Source of the DNA: Egibacteraceae bacterium | GTDB lineage: Bacteria > Actinomycetota > Nitriliruptoria > Euzebyales > Egibacteraceae | Direction of reading: 5' to 3' | NCBI GenBank assembly: GCA_030447925.1 | Contig: JAUJNX010000003.1 | Coordinates: 408,933 to 472,932, forward strand | DNA length: 64,000 bases | Shown: positions 48,644 to 57,575 of the stretch, one piece after another | Layout of the letters: each line of letters begins with the position of its first letter | Position numbering within the stretch: position 1 is the first letter of the stretch | The notes under the pieces: generated by a model | Databases searched by the model: none | Told to the model about the DNA's origin: nothing | What the model saw: the letters and a program-made list of their open reading frames with translations, nothing else | Program-made: the position numbers and the translations under genes

Positions 48644-49152
48644 ATGAGCACCTCACCCTCCCCCGCAGACCGCACCCCGCAACGGCTACGGCGTCACCGC
48701 GATGGTCCTGGGCATCGTCGCGGTCGTCTCGGTCTTCACCGGCTGGCTCGTGCCCCTGGCGCTGGCGACCGGCATCCTCGCGACCGTCTTCGGCGTCCTG
48801 GGCCGGCGCCGCGCCGCCCGCGGCGAGGCCACCGACGGCAGCCAGGCCCTCGCCGGGCTGATCCTGGGACCGATCGGCATCGGCCTGGCCGTCCTGGCCA
48901 TCGCCGCGTTCCTCACCTTCGGCCTGAGCCGCTTCGGCGACGGCGACCGGTTCGACGGCGACCGCGACGGCTGGTGGCGCGACGGCCGCGCCGCCGCCGA
49001 CCCCGCCGACCCCGCCCCGACCGCACTCACCGCTTCGGCCACCCCGGCCGCGCGGGCCGCCCCGCCGCGCCGGCCGCCCCGACCGGGGCGGGCGGATCGG
49101 CCGCGTGACCGCGGGGCGCCGCCGGTCCGCCGCGACCGCGCGGCGTGGGGCA
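48644..49152 (+). CDS. DUF4190-type two-helix membrane protein (frameshifted)
   Basis: ATG 48644 (MSTSPSPADRTP) is followed by a frame change near 48683 into NGYGVTAMVLGIVAVVSVFT, the DUF4190 hallmark, with the second helix LILGPIGIGLAVLAIAAFL. DUF4190 proteins often accompany membrane or cell-wall genes; function is unknown. The frame then runs on without a stop into the histidine kinase, so another indel between about 49000 and 49150 is likely. The end given is approximate. Confidence 0.6.
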
Positions 49153-49154
49153 CG

Positions 49155-50420
49155 ATGAGCGGCGTGACGACGGCGCTGCCCCGGCCCGGCGCCGCCGCGG
49201 ACCTGGCGGCGCGCACCCTCGCCGCGTGGCGGGAGCGGCGGACCTGGGCCGCGGCCGCCTACCTCGGCTCCAGCGCCGCGCGCGGCCCGGCGTGGGGCAC
49301 CGGCCTGCTCGCCGGCAGGTCGGCGCTGGCGAGGGGGCCCTTCGGCGCGCCCGGGGTCGCCGCCACGCTGGCGCTGGCCCGCCAGGGCGCCCGCGTGGAG
49401 CGCGAGCGCGTCGCCGCCCTGGTCGGGGTGCGCATCCGCGAGCCCTACCGCCGGCTGTCCGCGCCGCGCGGCCCCGCCCGCCTGCGCCAGGCCGCCGCCG
49501 ATCCGGCGACCTGGCGCGATCCGCTCTACCTCCTGCTGCTCCTGCCAGTGGGCGTGCTGTCCCTGCTGACCCTCGCGCTCCCCGCCGCCGGCCCGGTCGC
49601 GGCCGCGTTCGCGCTGTGGCCGGGACGCCCCGCGCTCCCGCTGGGGCTGACCACCGTGGACGCGGCGGCGGAGTGGGCCGTCGTCGCGGTCCTGGGGCTC
49701 GCGCTCCTGCCGTTCGCGCCGCTGGCCTGGCAGGGCGCGGCGACCGCGCACGCGGAGCTGGCCCGGGTCCTGCTGGGCCCCACCGCGTCGGCGCTGGTCG
49801 CCCGCGTCGACGAGCTGTCCGACAGCCGCGCCCGCGCCGTGGACGCGGCCGCCGCGGAGCGCCGGCGCATCGAGCGCGACCTGCACGACGGCGCCCAGCA
49901 GCGGCTCGTGGCGCTGGCCCTGGACCTGGGCATGGCCCGCGAGCGCTTCGACAGCGATCCGGCGGCGGCGCGGGCGCTGGTCGACCGCGCGCACGGCGAG
50001 GCCAAGCGCGCGCTGGCCGAGCTGCGCGACCTGGCGCGCGGCATCCACCCGGCGGTGCTGACCGACCGCGGGCTGGACGCCGCGCTGTCCGCGGTCGCCG
50101 CGCGCTCCCCGGTGCCGGTCACCGTCGAGGTCGACCTGCCGTCGCGCCCGCCGGGCGTCGTCGAGGCCACCGCCTACTTCGTCGTCGCCGAGGCCCTCAC
50201 CAACGTCGCCCGCCACGCGCGCGCCCGGGCCGCCACCGTCGGCGTGCGCGCGCAGGAGGGCAGGGTGGTGGTGGAGGTCACCGACGACGGCATCGGTGGC
50301 GCCGACGCCCGCCGCGGGTCGGGGCTGCGCGGGCTGGCGGACCGCGTCGCGGCGCTCGACGGCACCCTGGCGGTCACCAGCCCGCCCGGCGGTCCCACCA
50401 CGGTCCGGGCGGTGCTGTGA
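49155..50420 (+). CDS. NarL-family sensor histidine kinase
   Basis: A 421-aa protein from ATG 49155. About four membrane helices (LYLLLLLPVGVLSLLTLALP, VVAVLGLALLPFAPLAW) precede HisKA_3 with the phospho-acceptor His in RIERDLHDGAQQRLVALAL. The ATPase domain carries EALTNVARHARA and GSGLRGLADRVAALDGTL. The DHp resembles LiaS/DesK-type kinases often linked to envelope stress. Its stop overlaps the GTG of the response regulator (GTGA), so the pair is coupled. Confidence 0.88.
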   Translation: MSGVTTALPRPGAAADLAARTLAAWRERRTWAAAAYLGSSAARGPAWGTGLLAGRSALARGPFGAPGVAATLALARQGARVERERVAALVGVRIREPYRRLSAPRGPARLRQAAADPATWRDPLYLLLLLPVGVLSLLTLALPAAGPVAAAFALWPGRPALPLGLTTVDAAAEWAVVAVLGLALLPFAPLAWQGAATAHAELARVLLGPTASALVARVDELSDSRARAVDAAAAERRRIERDLHDGAQQRLVALALDLGMARERFDSDPAAARALVDRAHGEAKRALAELRDLARGIHPAVLTDRGLDAALSAVAARSPVPVTVEVDLPSRPPGVVEATAYFVVAEALTNVARHARARAATVGVRAQEGRVVVEVTDDGIGGADARRGSGLRGLADRVAALDGTLAVTSPPGGPTTVRAVL

Positions 50421-51070
50421 GCCTGCGCGTCGTGATCGCCGAGGACGCGGTGCTGCTGCGGGCGGGACTGGTCCGGCTCCTGGGCGACGCCGGCATGGAG
50501 GTCGTCGCCGAGGTCGCCGACGGCGCGGCGCTGGTCGCCGCGGTCGACGCGCACGCCCCCGACCTCGCCATCGTCGACGTGCGCATGCCCCCGACCTTCA
50601 CCGACGAGGGGCTGCGCGCCGCCCTGGAGGTCCGCGCCCGGCGGCCGGGGACGGCGCTGCTGGTCCTCTCCCAGTACGTCGAGGAGCACTACGCGGTCGA
50701 CCTGATCGGCGGGAACCCGCGCGGCGTCGGCTACCTGCTCAAGGACCGCGTCGCCGATGTGGCGGAGTTCCTCGCCGCGGTCCGCCAGGTGGCCGCGGGC
50801 GGCACTGCGCTGGACCCGGAGGTCGTCGCCCAGCTCATCGGCCGCCGCCGCCGCGGCCGCGACCTGCTGGCGCGGCTCACCCCGCGGGAGGGCGAGGTCC
50901 TGGGCCTCATGGCCGAGGGCCGGTCCAACAAGGCGATCGCGGCCGCCCTGGTGGTCACCGAGGGCGCGGTGGAGAAGCACGCCTCGAACATCTTCGCCAA
51001 GCTCGACCTGGCCCCGGCCGACACCGACCACCGCCGGGTCCTGGCCGTGCTCACCTACCTCCGCGCGTAG
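50417..51070 (+). CDS. NarL/LuxR-family response regulator
   Basis: A 217-aa protein. Receiver domain: acidic pocket VVIAEDAVLLR, phospho-acceptor Asp in LAIVDVRMPPTF, and the conserved Lys in GYLLKDRVADV. LuxR-type HTH: LTPREGEVLGLMAEGRSNKA then EGAVEKHASNIFAKL. It is the partner of the preceding kinase. Targets are not evident; the DUF4190 and L,D-transpeptidase genes upstream hint at envelope functions. Confidence 0.92.
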   Translation: MSLRVVIAEDAVLLRAGLVRLLGDAGMEVVAEVADGAALVAAVDAHAPDLAIVDVRMPPTFTDEGLRAALEVRARRPGTALLVLSQYVEEHYAVDLIGGNPRGVGYLLKDRVADVAEFLAAVRQVAAGGTALDPEVVAQLIGRRRRGRDLLARLTPREGEVLGLMAEGRSNKAIAAALVVTEGAVEKHASNIFAKLDLAPADTDHRRVLAVLTYLRA

Positions 51071-51092
51071 GCGTGCCGCTCGGTGGCTGCCG

Positions 51093-51485
51093 TCAGCGGC
51101 CCCGGCGCCGTGAGGTGGTGGTGCGCGCGGCGCTGCGCGCGCCCTGGGCGACGAACACCAGCAGCAGCCCGATGACGACGTGCACGAGGTTGTCGACCAC
51201 CGAGTAGCCGCTGGGCAGCAGCCCGAACAGGCTCGCGTCGACGAAGCCCAGCAGCGCGAGGACCAGGTAGAAGATGCCCACGCCCGCGACCGCGCTGCGC
51301 GCCTGGCCCGCGCCCACGCGCCCGTAGCCCGCCAGGACGAGGATCGCCCCGGTGACCAGGTGGATGGCGTCCTCCACCAGATCGATGTTGAGCGCCCCGC
51401 CCAGCGACTGGTCGCCCAGCGCCAGCCCCAGCACCGCGAGCACCAGCAGGATGACCCCTATGACCTGCGCGTACGTCCTGACCAT
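51093..51485 (-). CDS. DUF4383 membrane protein
   Basis: A 130-aa protein, ATG 51485, with four predicted helices: VIGVILLVLAVLGLAL, IHLVTGAILVLAGYG, VGIFYLVLALLGFVDASLFG and VHVVIGLLLVFVAQGA. HLVTGAILVLAGYGR and DNLVHVVIGLLLV are the two related DUF4383 motifs. Function unknown. It converges on the response-regulator gene. Confidence 0.75.
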   Translation of the reverse strand: MVRTYAQVIGVILLVLAVLGLALGDQSLGGALNIDLVEDAIHLVTGAILVLAGYGRVGAGQARSAVAGVGIFYLVLALLGFVDASLFGLLPSGYSVVDNLVHVVIGLLLVFVAQGARSAARTTTSRRRGR

Positions 51486-51827
51486 CGCCCCCGCCTCGTC
51501 CGATCGGTCCTGAAGTCTCCCACCGCGGTCGTAGGGGGCTCCCTGCCCCTCCGGCCGGTCCGCGCCGGCGCCGCTCGCCACGTCCGCCCCACGTCCCCCG
51601 CGGGCGGTTCGGCGGCTGGCGGAGCACGGCGGCAAAGGACGCGTTCCGGGGCGGGCATCTGCGACACTGCCGCGCGCGAAGGGCGGTCCCAGCCCGAGCT
51701 TCCCCCGGGCTGGGGCCCCACTTCGTCCCCCCGCGTTCACCCGCCGCCCACGGCGCGCTCCGCCGCGCGTCACCGCGGGCTGCTGCACTCCTCCGGCACC
51801 GAGCCGACCCACCGCCAGGAGGACCGC
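51486..51827. promoter_or_regulatory. 342-bp divergent intergenic region with a strong hairpin
   Basis: No gene is apparent. CCCAGCCCG (51688-51696) pairs with CGGGCTGGG (51706-51714), giving a 9-bp stem. The region must hold the promoters of the DUF4383 gene (minus) and the PLC-like gene (plus), but I could not fix either. AGGAGG at 51817-51822 is the ribosome binding site of the latter. Confidence 0.4.
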
Positions 51828-53009
51828 ATGTCCCTCGCCCGTGTCCAGCCCGGCCCTCGCGCGACGGCCGTCGCCGCGGTCCTGGCCGCCATGGTCGCCG
51901 CGGCGCTGCTGGCGGGGGTCCCCGCGGCCGCCGCGCAGGGCCCGCGCGCGCAGGACCGCGTGCGGCTCAACGAGATCCAGGTGATCGGGACGCACAACAG
52001 CTACCACCGCGAGCTGGCCGACGCGGAGCGCGACGCCTTCGGCGAGATCGTCGGCGACCCCGACACCTACGAGCGCTTCCTGGCCTACAGCCACGCCGCG
52101 ATCCCCGCGCAGTTCGCCGACCAGGACGTCCGCGGGCTGGAGCTGGACCTGTTCCCCGACCCGGAGGGCGGCCTGTACGCCGAGCCGCTGGTCCGCCGCA
52201 GCCTGGACCTGGGCCCGCTGCCCGACCCGGCCTGGCGCGAGCCGGGGATCAAGGTCTTCCACATCGCCGACCTGGACTACGCGACCACCTGCGTCGCGTT
52301 CACCGCCTGCCTGGAGCAGGTGCGCGGGTGGTCCGAGGACAACCCCGGCCACGTGCCGCTGCTGATCCTGCTGGAGCTCAAGTCCAGCGAGGACGCCATC
52401 GAGGCGGGCGGCGGGGTCGTCTCGCCCCCCTGGGACGCCGCGCAGCTCGACGCGCTGGACGCCGAGATCCGATCGGTGTTCGGCCCGGAGGACCTCGTCA
52501 CGCCCGACGACGTCCGCCGTCCCGGTCGCACGCTGGAGGAGTCGGTGCGCACCCGCGGGTGGCCGACGCTGGGCGACAGCCGCGGCAAGGTCGTGTTCCT
52601 GATCGACAACGAGGGCGAGCTGAACGACGTGTACGCCGAGGGCCGGCCCAACCTGGAGGGCCGCGTGCTGTTCACCAACGGCGTGCCCGGCGAGCCCGAT
52701 GCCGCGTTCGTCAAGCGCAACGACCCGGAGGGGGCGAACAACGCGGAGATCCAGGAGCTGGTGCGCGCCGGGTACCTGGTCCGCACCCGCTCCGACGAGC
52801 CGCTGACCACGGTGCTGGAGGGCGACACCGCCATGCGCGAGGCCGCGCTGGCCAGCGGCGCGCAGCTGGTGTCGACCGACTTCCCGGTCGCCGGCATGGC
52901 GGCGCGCTACGACAGCGACTACGTCGCCCGGCTGCCCGAGGACGTCCCCGCCCGCTGCAACCCCGTCGCCACCTCCCGCCTCTGCCGCACCGAGCGCCTC
53001 GAACCCTGA
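51828..53009 (+). CDS. Secreted Ca2+-dependent phosphatidylinositol-phospholipase C1-like protein
   Basis: A 393-aa protein; ATG 51828 preceded by AGGAGG. Signal peptide (AAVLAAMVAAALLAGVPAAAA) ends near residue 36. The PLC-like TIM barrel has the first catalytic His in IQVIGTHNSYHREL, acidic ligands in DVRGLELDLFPDP, and the second His in KVFHIADLDYATTC. LLILLELKSSED and VVFLIDNEGEL are further barrel strands. Such proteins hydrolyse phosphoinositides or related diesters outside the cell. The stop codon begins a tandem repeat array. Confidence 0.85.
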   Translation: MSLARVQPGPRATAVAAVLAAMVAAALLAGVPAAAAQGPRAQDRVRLNEIQVIGTHNSYHRELADAERDAFGEIVGDPDTYERFLAYSHAAIPAQFADQDVRGLELDLFPDPEGGLYAEPLVRRSLDLGPLPDPAWREPGIKVFHIADLDYATTCVAFTACLEQVRGWSEDNPGHVPLLILLELKSSEDAIEAGGGVVSPPWDAAQLDALDAEIRSVFGPEDLVTPDDVRRPGRTLEESVRTRGWPTLGDSRGKVVFLIDNEGELNDVYAEGRPNLEGRVLFTNGVPGEPDAAFVKRNDPEGANNAEIQELVRAGYLVRTRSDEPLTTVLEGDTAMREAALASGAQLVSTDFPVAGMAARYDSDYVARLPEDVPARCNPVATSRLCRTERLEP

Positions 53010-53140
53010 GCCGCCCGGCGCCTGAGGTGCAGGCCTGAGCCGCCCGGCGCCTGAGGTGCACCCCCTGAGCCGCCCGGCGCCTGAGGTGCACCCCCTGAGC
53101 CGCCCGGCGCCTGAGGTGCAGGCCTGAGCCGCCCGGCGCC
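53006..53140 (+). repeat. Tandem array of the 30-bp repeat unit (four units plus a partial)
   Basis: Units: 53006-53034 (29 bp), 53035-53064 (30), 53065-53094 (30), 53095-53123 (29) and a partial to 53140. Each starts CTGAGCCGCCCGGCGCCTGA and continues GGTGCACCCC, or GGTGCAGGC in units 1 and 4. Units 2 and 3 are identical, as are 1 and 4. The first unit includes the PLC-like gene's stop. There are no spacers, so this is not CRISPR. The array lies 33 bp before glcD but does not abut its start. Confidence 0.9.
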
Positions 53141-53173
53141 CGCCTGTCCGGTTCCCGTACCCTGGGTGGCCGG

Positions 53174-54643
53174 ATGGGGGAGGGCGGGATGCTCGACGGC
53201 TCGTTCCAGCGCCACCTCGCCCGGGTCGTGGGGCCCGGCGCGCTGCTCACCGACCGCGCCCAGCGCGCCACCTACGACTGCGACGGGCTGACCGGCCACC
53301 GCGTCACCCCCGGCGCGGTGGTCCTGCCGTCGTCGACCGCCGAGGTCGCCGCCGTGGTGCGCGCCTGCGCGGCGGCGGGGGTCCCGTTCGTCGCCCGCGG
53401 GGCGGGGACCGGGCTGTCGGGCGGCGCCCTGCCCGCCGCCGACGGCGTGCTCGTCGTGCTGTCGCGCATGCGCCGGATCCTGTCCGTCGACATCGCCAAC
53501 CAGCGCCTGGTCACCGAGCCGGGGGTGACCAACCTGGCCATCAGCCAGGCGGTCGCCGGCGCCGGGCTGTACTACGCACCGGACCCGTCCAGCCAGGTGG
53601 TCTGCACCATCGGCGGCAACGTGGCGGAGAACTCCGGCGGCGCGCACTGCCTGAAGTACGGCTTCACCACCAACCACGTCGTGGCGCTGGAGTTCGTCAC
53701 ACCACAGGGCGACGTCGTGGACCTGGGCGCCGTGACCGCCGACCCGCCCGGCTACGACCTGCGCGGCGTGGTGGTCGGGTCGGAGGGGACGCTGGGGATC
53801 GTCACCAAGGCGGCGGTCCGGCTGCTGCGCCGACCCGAGGCGGTGCGCACGCTGGTGGCCGACTTCGCGTCCCCGGCCGAGGCGGGCGACGCGGTGACCG
53901 CGATCATCGCCGCGGGGGTCGTCCCCGCGGCGGTCGAGATGCTCGACACCCTGGCGATCGCGGCCTGCGAGGCGGCGACCGGTGCCGGCTACTCCCTGGA
54001 CGCCGGGGCGGCCCTGGTGGTCGAGCTCGACGGGCCCGAGGCCGACGTCGCGGCGGAGTTCGACGACGTCCAGCGGCTGTGCCGCGAGGCGGGCGCCGCG
54101 CGCGTGCGGGTCGCCGGGGACGACGCGGAGCGGGCGCTGATCTGGCGGGGCCGCAAGGCGGCGTTCGCGGCGATGGGGCGGCTGTCGCCCGACTACTTCG
54201 TGCAGGACGGGGTGATCCCGCGCGTGCGGCTCGGCGAGGTGCTCGCCCGCGTGGCCGACATGGCCGGGGAGGCCGGCCTGCGCGTCGCCAACGTCTTCCA
54301 CGCCGGCGACGGCAACCTGCACCCCCTGGTGCTCTACGACGCCGACGTCCCGGGCGAGGGCGAGCGCGCCGAGGCGCTGGCGACCGCCATCGTCGAGCTC
54401 TGCGTCGAGGTCGGCGGGTCGATCACCGGCGAGCACGGCGTCGGCACCGACAAGGCGTGCTCGATGCCGAGGATGTTCGGCGAGGACGACCTTGCGGTCA
54501 TGGCCCGCGTGCGCGCGGCCTTCGACCCCCAGGGCATCGCCAACCCCGGCAAGGTGCTGCCCAGCCCCCGCCTCTGCGGCGACCGGCCGGGCCCCTACCG
54601 CCCCCATCCGCTGGAGCTCGCGGGCTCGGTGGACCGCTGGTGA
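53174..54643 (+). CDS. glcD: Glycolate oxidase FAD-binding subunit GlcD
   Basis: A 489-aa FAD-linked oxidase (VAO/PCMH fold). FVARGAGTGLSGGALPA and CTIGGNVAENSGGAHCLKYG are the FAD-binding signatures, and SITGEHGVGTDKACSMPRMF the C-terminal GEHGxG motif. With GlcE and GlcF it oxidises glycolate to glyoxylate at the membrane. ATG 53174 is used; ATG 53189 (MLDGSFQRHL) is an equally plausible start. It is the first of a coupled three-gene operon. Confidence 0.92.
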   Translation: MGEGGMLDGSFQRHLARVVGPGALLTDRAQRATYDCDGLTGHRVTPGAVVLPSSTAEVAAVVRACAAAGVPFVARGAGTGLSGGALPAADGVLVVLSRMRRILSVDIANQRLVTEPGVTNLAISQAVAGAGLYYAPDPSSQVVCTIGGNVAENSGGAHCLKYGFTTNHVVALEFVTPQGDVVDLGAVTADPPGYDLRGVVVGSEGTLGIVTKAAVRLLRRPEAVRTLVADFASPAEAGDAVTAIIAAGVVPAAVEMLDTLAIAACEAATGAGYSLDAGAALVVELDGPEADVAAEFDDVQRLCREAGAARVRVAGDDAERALIWRGRKAAFAAMGRLSPDYFVQDGVIPRVRLGEVLARVADMAGEAGLRVANVFHAGDGNLHPLVLYDADVPGEGERAEALATAIVELCVEVGGSITGEHGVGTDKACSMPRMFGEDDLAVMARVRAAFDPQGIANPGKVLPSPRLCGDRPGPYRPHPLELAGSVDRW

Positions 54644-55984
54644 GCCGCCCCGCGGCCGCAGCCCCCGCCGCCGGGGCGGCCGCGCCCGTCCTGCGCCCCG
54701 GCGACCTGCGCGAGCTGCAGGCCGCCGTGCGCGACACGCCGGGCGCGCTGCGGCTGCGCGGGGCGGGGACGGCGCTGGACCGGGGGCGGGTGCCGGAGCG
54801 CACCGACGCCGTCGTCGACCTCGGCGCGCTGGACGGGCTGGTGGAGCACTCGCCGGGGGACATGATCGCGGTCGTCCAGCCAGGCCTGCCCCTGGCGCGG
54901 TTGCAGGCGGCCCTGGCCCCGTCCGGCCAGCGCCTGGCCCTGGACCCGCCGTCCGCGGCCGAGGGCGCCACCCTGGGCGGGCTGTTCGCCGCCGACGACG
55001 CCGGCCCGTCGCGCCTGCGCCACGGCACCCTGCGCGACCTGGCGATCGGGCTGACCGGGGTGCTCGCCGACGGCACCGTCTTCCGCTCCGGCGGCCGGGT
55101 GGTGAAGAACGTCGCCGGCTTCGACCTGGTGCGGCTGCTGTGCGGGTCGCTGGGCACCCTCGCGGCGGTCGGCGAGCTGGTCGTCCGCCTCCACCCGCTG
55201 CCCGAGGCGGTGCGCACCGTCGCCGTCCCCGCCGACGCGGCGGCGGCGACGCGCCTGACCCTCGCCCTGCTCGCGGCGCCCGTGGAGCCCGCCGCCCTGG
55301 AGTGGACGGGGGACACCCTGCTGGTCCGCCTGGAGGGCCGCCCCCGCGGGGTCGCGGCCCAGGCCGGCGCCGTCCGCGCCCTGGCCGCCGACCCCGCGCC
55401 ACCCGGCCCGCCCGCCGGCGCCGGGGCCGCGGCCGGCCCGCCGCCGAGGCCGCCGGGGCCGGGGGCGCCGACGGCGAGGTCGCCGCGCGCCGGGGCGGGG
55501 CCGGTGCCGGGGCGCGCGGGGGTCGAGGAGGCCGACGGCGACGAGGCGGCCGCCTGGTGGGCGGCGGTCGCGCGGGGCGCCCGCGGCCTGCCCGGTGAGA
55601 CCGTGGCGGTCGCATCGGTGCTCCCGTCGCAGGTGGCCGCGTCCGCCGCCGCCGCCGCCCGCCTGGTCGCCGCGGCCGGCGTCGCCGCCCCCGCCGCCCC
55701 CGGCGGCCCCGCCGGCCCGGTGACCGCCGCGACGGCTGGGGCTCGTGCGCCTGCGCCTGAGCGGGGACGCCGACCGCGTCGCGGCGGTCGTGCGCACCTG
55801 GCGGGCGCAGACGCCGGGCACGCTGGTGCTGCACCGCCGGCCCGACGCCGTCGCGGCGCTGGCCGATCCGTGGTTCGACACGCCCGACCAGGCACCGCCC
55901 GCCCTGGCGCTGATGCGCCGGGTGAAGGACCAGCTCGACCCGGGGCGCCGCCTGGCCCCCGGCCTGTTCGCGGGAGGGCTGTGA
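54640..55984 (+). CDS. glcE: Glycolate oxidase subunit GlcE (one frameshift)
   Basis: GTG 54640 overlaps the glcD stop (GTGA). The FAD domain has LRLRGAGTALDRGRVP, GDMIAVVQPGLPLARLQ, EGATLGGLFAADDAGP and SGGRVVKNVAGFDLVRLLCG, typical of GlcE. A Pro/Ala/Gly-rich stretch (encoded about 55400-55500) interrupts the C-terminal half. The frame shifts near 55730-55745 into RLRLSGDADRVAAVVRTW and DQLDPGRRLAPGLFAGGL, the normal GlcE ending. One indel restores about 447 aa. Confidence 0.85.
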
Positions 55985-55987
55985 GCG

Positions 55988-57337
55988 ATGGCCGACCACA
56001 CGGAGCCCGGCCGGGTCGAGTCCGACGTGCGGCCCGACCCCGCGCACTCGGTCTTCGACGCCTTCCACCCGCCGTCCGCCGAGCGCCTGGACGACTGCGT
56101 GCACTGCGGGTTCTGCCTGCCGGCCTGCCCGACCTACACGCTGTGGGGTGAGGAGATGGACTCGCCGCGCGGGCGCATCTCCCTGATGCGCCTCGGCGTG
56201 GAGGGCGGCCTGGAGGCCCTCGACGAGGTCGTCGTCGGCCACTTCGACGCCTGCCTGGGCTGCATGGCCTGCGTCACCGCCTGCCCGTCGGGGGTCCGCT
56301 ACGACGAGCTCATCACCGCCACGCGCAGCCAGATCGAGCGCAACCACCGCCGCGCGCGGGGCGACCGGCTGTTCCGCGCCCTGATCTTCGCGCTGTTCCC
56401 GCACCCCGCCCGGCTGCGCGCCGCGGCGGTGCTCGGCTGGGTCTACCAGCGCCTCGGCGGGGCCCGGCTGCTCGCCCTGACCGGGGTCGACGCCTACCTG
56501 CCCCCGCGCCTGCGCGCCCTGTCCACCCTGCTGCCCGACGTGCGCCTGCGCGACGTCGCCCGCCGCGACCCCGTCCTGGTGCCCGCGCGCGGGCCCGCGC
56601 GGCGCCGGGTCGGCCTGCTCACCGGCTGCGTCCAGCGCGTCTTCTTCGGCGACGTGAACGCGGCCACGGCGCGCGTGCTGGCCGCGGAGGGCTGCGAGGT
56701 CGTCGCGCCGGCCGGCCAGGCGTGCTGCGGGGCGCTGGAGCTGCACGCCGGCCGCGAGCCCGCCGCCGCCGACCGCGCCCGCCGCACGATCGCGGTCTTC
56801 GAGGCCGCGGGCGTGGACACCGTGGTGGTGAACGCGGCGGGCTGCGGGTCGTCGCTGAAGGAGTACGGCCACGTCCTGCGCGACGACCCGGTCTGGGCCG
56901 ACCGCGCCGCCGCGTTCAGCGCGAAGGTCCGCGACGTCACCGAGCTGCTCGACGAGCTGGATCCCCGCGCGCCGCGCCACCACCTGCCCGTGCGGGCGGC
57001 CTACCACGACGCGTGCCACCTGGCCCACGCCCAGGGCGTCCGCGCCGAGCCCCGGCGGGTGCTGCGGGCCGTCCCCGGCCTGGAGCTGGCCGAGATCGCC
57101 GACCCCGACCAGTGCTGCGGGTCCGCGGGCATCTACAACCTGGTGCAGCCGGAACCGGCCGCCGAGCTGGGCCGGCGCAAGGCCGACGCGATCCGCGCGA
57201 CGGGCGCCCAGGTGGTCGTCACGGCCAACCCCGGGTGCCTGCTCCAGCTCCGCCGGGAGCTGGATCTGCCGCTCTACCATCCCGTCCAGGTGGTCGACGC
57301 CGCCATCCGCGGCGTCCCCCTGTCCGATGGGGCGTAA
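55988..57337 (+). CDS. glcF: Glycolate oxidase iron-sulfur subunit GlcF
   Basis: A 449-aa protein. Two 4Fe-4S motifs (DDCVHCGFCLPACPTYTLW and ACLGCMACVTACPSG) are followed by two CCG domains (GQACCGALELHAG, DQCCGSAGIYNL), the heterodisulfide-reductase-like module that passes electrons to the quinone pool. Complete and in frame. Three bp after glcE. Confidence 0.93.
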   Translation: MADHTEPGRVESDVRPDPAHSVFDAFHPPSAERLDDCVHCGFCLPACPTYTLWGEEMDSPRGRISLMRLGVEGGLEALDEVVVGHFDACLGCMACVTACPSGVRYDELITATRSQIERNHRRARGDRLFRALIFALFPHPARLRAAAVLGWVYQRLGGARLLALTGVDAYLPPRLRALSTLLPDVRLRDVARRDPVLVPARGPARRRVGLLTGCVQRVFFGDVNAATARVLAAEGCEVVAPAGQACCGALELHAGREPAAADRARRTIAVFEAAGVDTVVVNAAGCGSSLKEYGHVLRDDPVWADRAAAFSAKVRDVTELLDELDPRAPRHHLPVRAAYHDACHLAHAQGVRAEPRRVLRAVPGLELAEIADPDQCCGSAGIYNLVQPEPAAELGRRKADAIRATGAQVVVTANPGCLLQLRRELDLPLYHPVQVVDAAIRGVPLSDGA

Positions 57338-57454
57338 CGCTTCGCACTATTGGCGCAACGCACAGCGATTTCGCTGAACGAGCCCGCGCGGGCCGCCGTA
57401 ACTCTCGGTCAGATGGCCCCGACGGAGGGGCCAGCCGTTCCGGGAGGAGCACCC

Positions 57455-57511
57455 ATGCACGAGCCGATGACCACCCGTCCCGTCCCCGGTGACGGCCGCA
57501 CGTGGAGCTGA
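57455..57511 (+). CDS. Possible 18-aa upstream reading frame before leuB
   Basis: ATG 57455 is preceded by GGGAGGAG at ideal distance and reads [18 protein letters not shown]. It contains no Leu codon, so it is not a classic leucine leader. It lies upstream of the TAGACT box assigned to leuB, so it would belong to a different transcript, perhaps glcF read-through. The rest of the 57338-57575 gap shows only a small AGCGA/TCGCT hairpin near 57365. Confidence 0.25.
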   Translation: MHEPMTTRPVPGDGRTWS

Positions 57512-57537
57512 CCGCGGGAGGGACGGACACCAGGCCC

Positions 57538-57543
57538 TAGACT
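57538..57543 (+). promoter_or_regulatory. -10 box (TAGACT) of leuB
   Basis: TAGACT is a good actinobacterial -10 and would start transcription about 26 nt before GTG 57576. No clear -35 at 17-18 bp. Confidence 0.4.
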
Positions 57544-57575
57544 CCCGCGCCGGACACGGCGCGGAGGGCGGGGGA

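Noticed and set aside
53006..53140. CRISPR array
   Set aside because: The repeats are directly adjacent with no unique spacers, the unit contains a Shine-Dalgarno-like core, and no cas gene is present.
52919..57280. A minus-strand open frame of more than 1400 codons opposite the glycolate oxidase genes
   Set aside because: Compositional shadow of glcD, glcE and glcF; low-complexity translation with no recognisable motif.
57455..57511. Leucine leader peptide for leuB
   Set aside because: It contains no Leu codon and lies upstream of the probable leuB -10 box; reported only as a weak reading frame.
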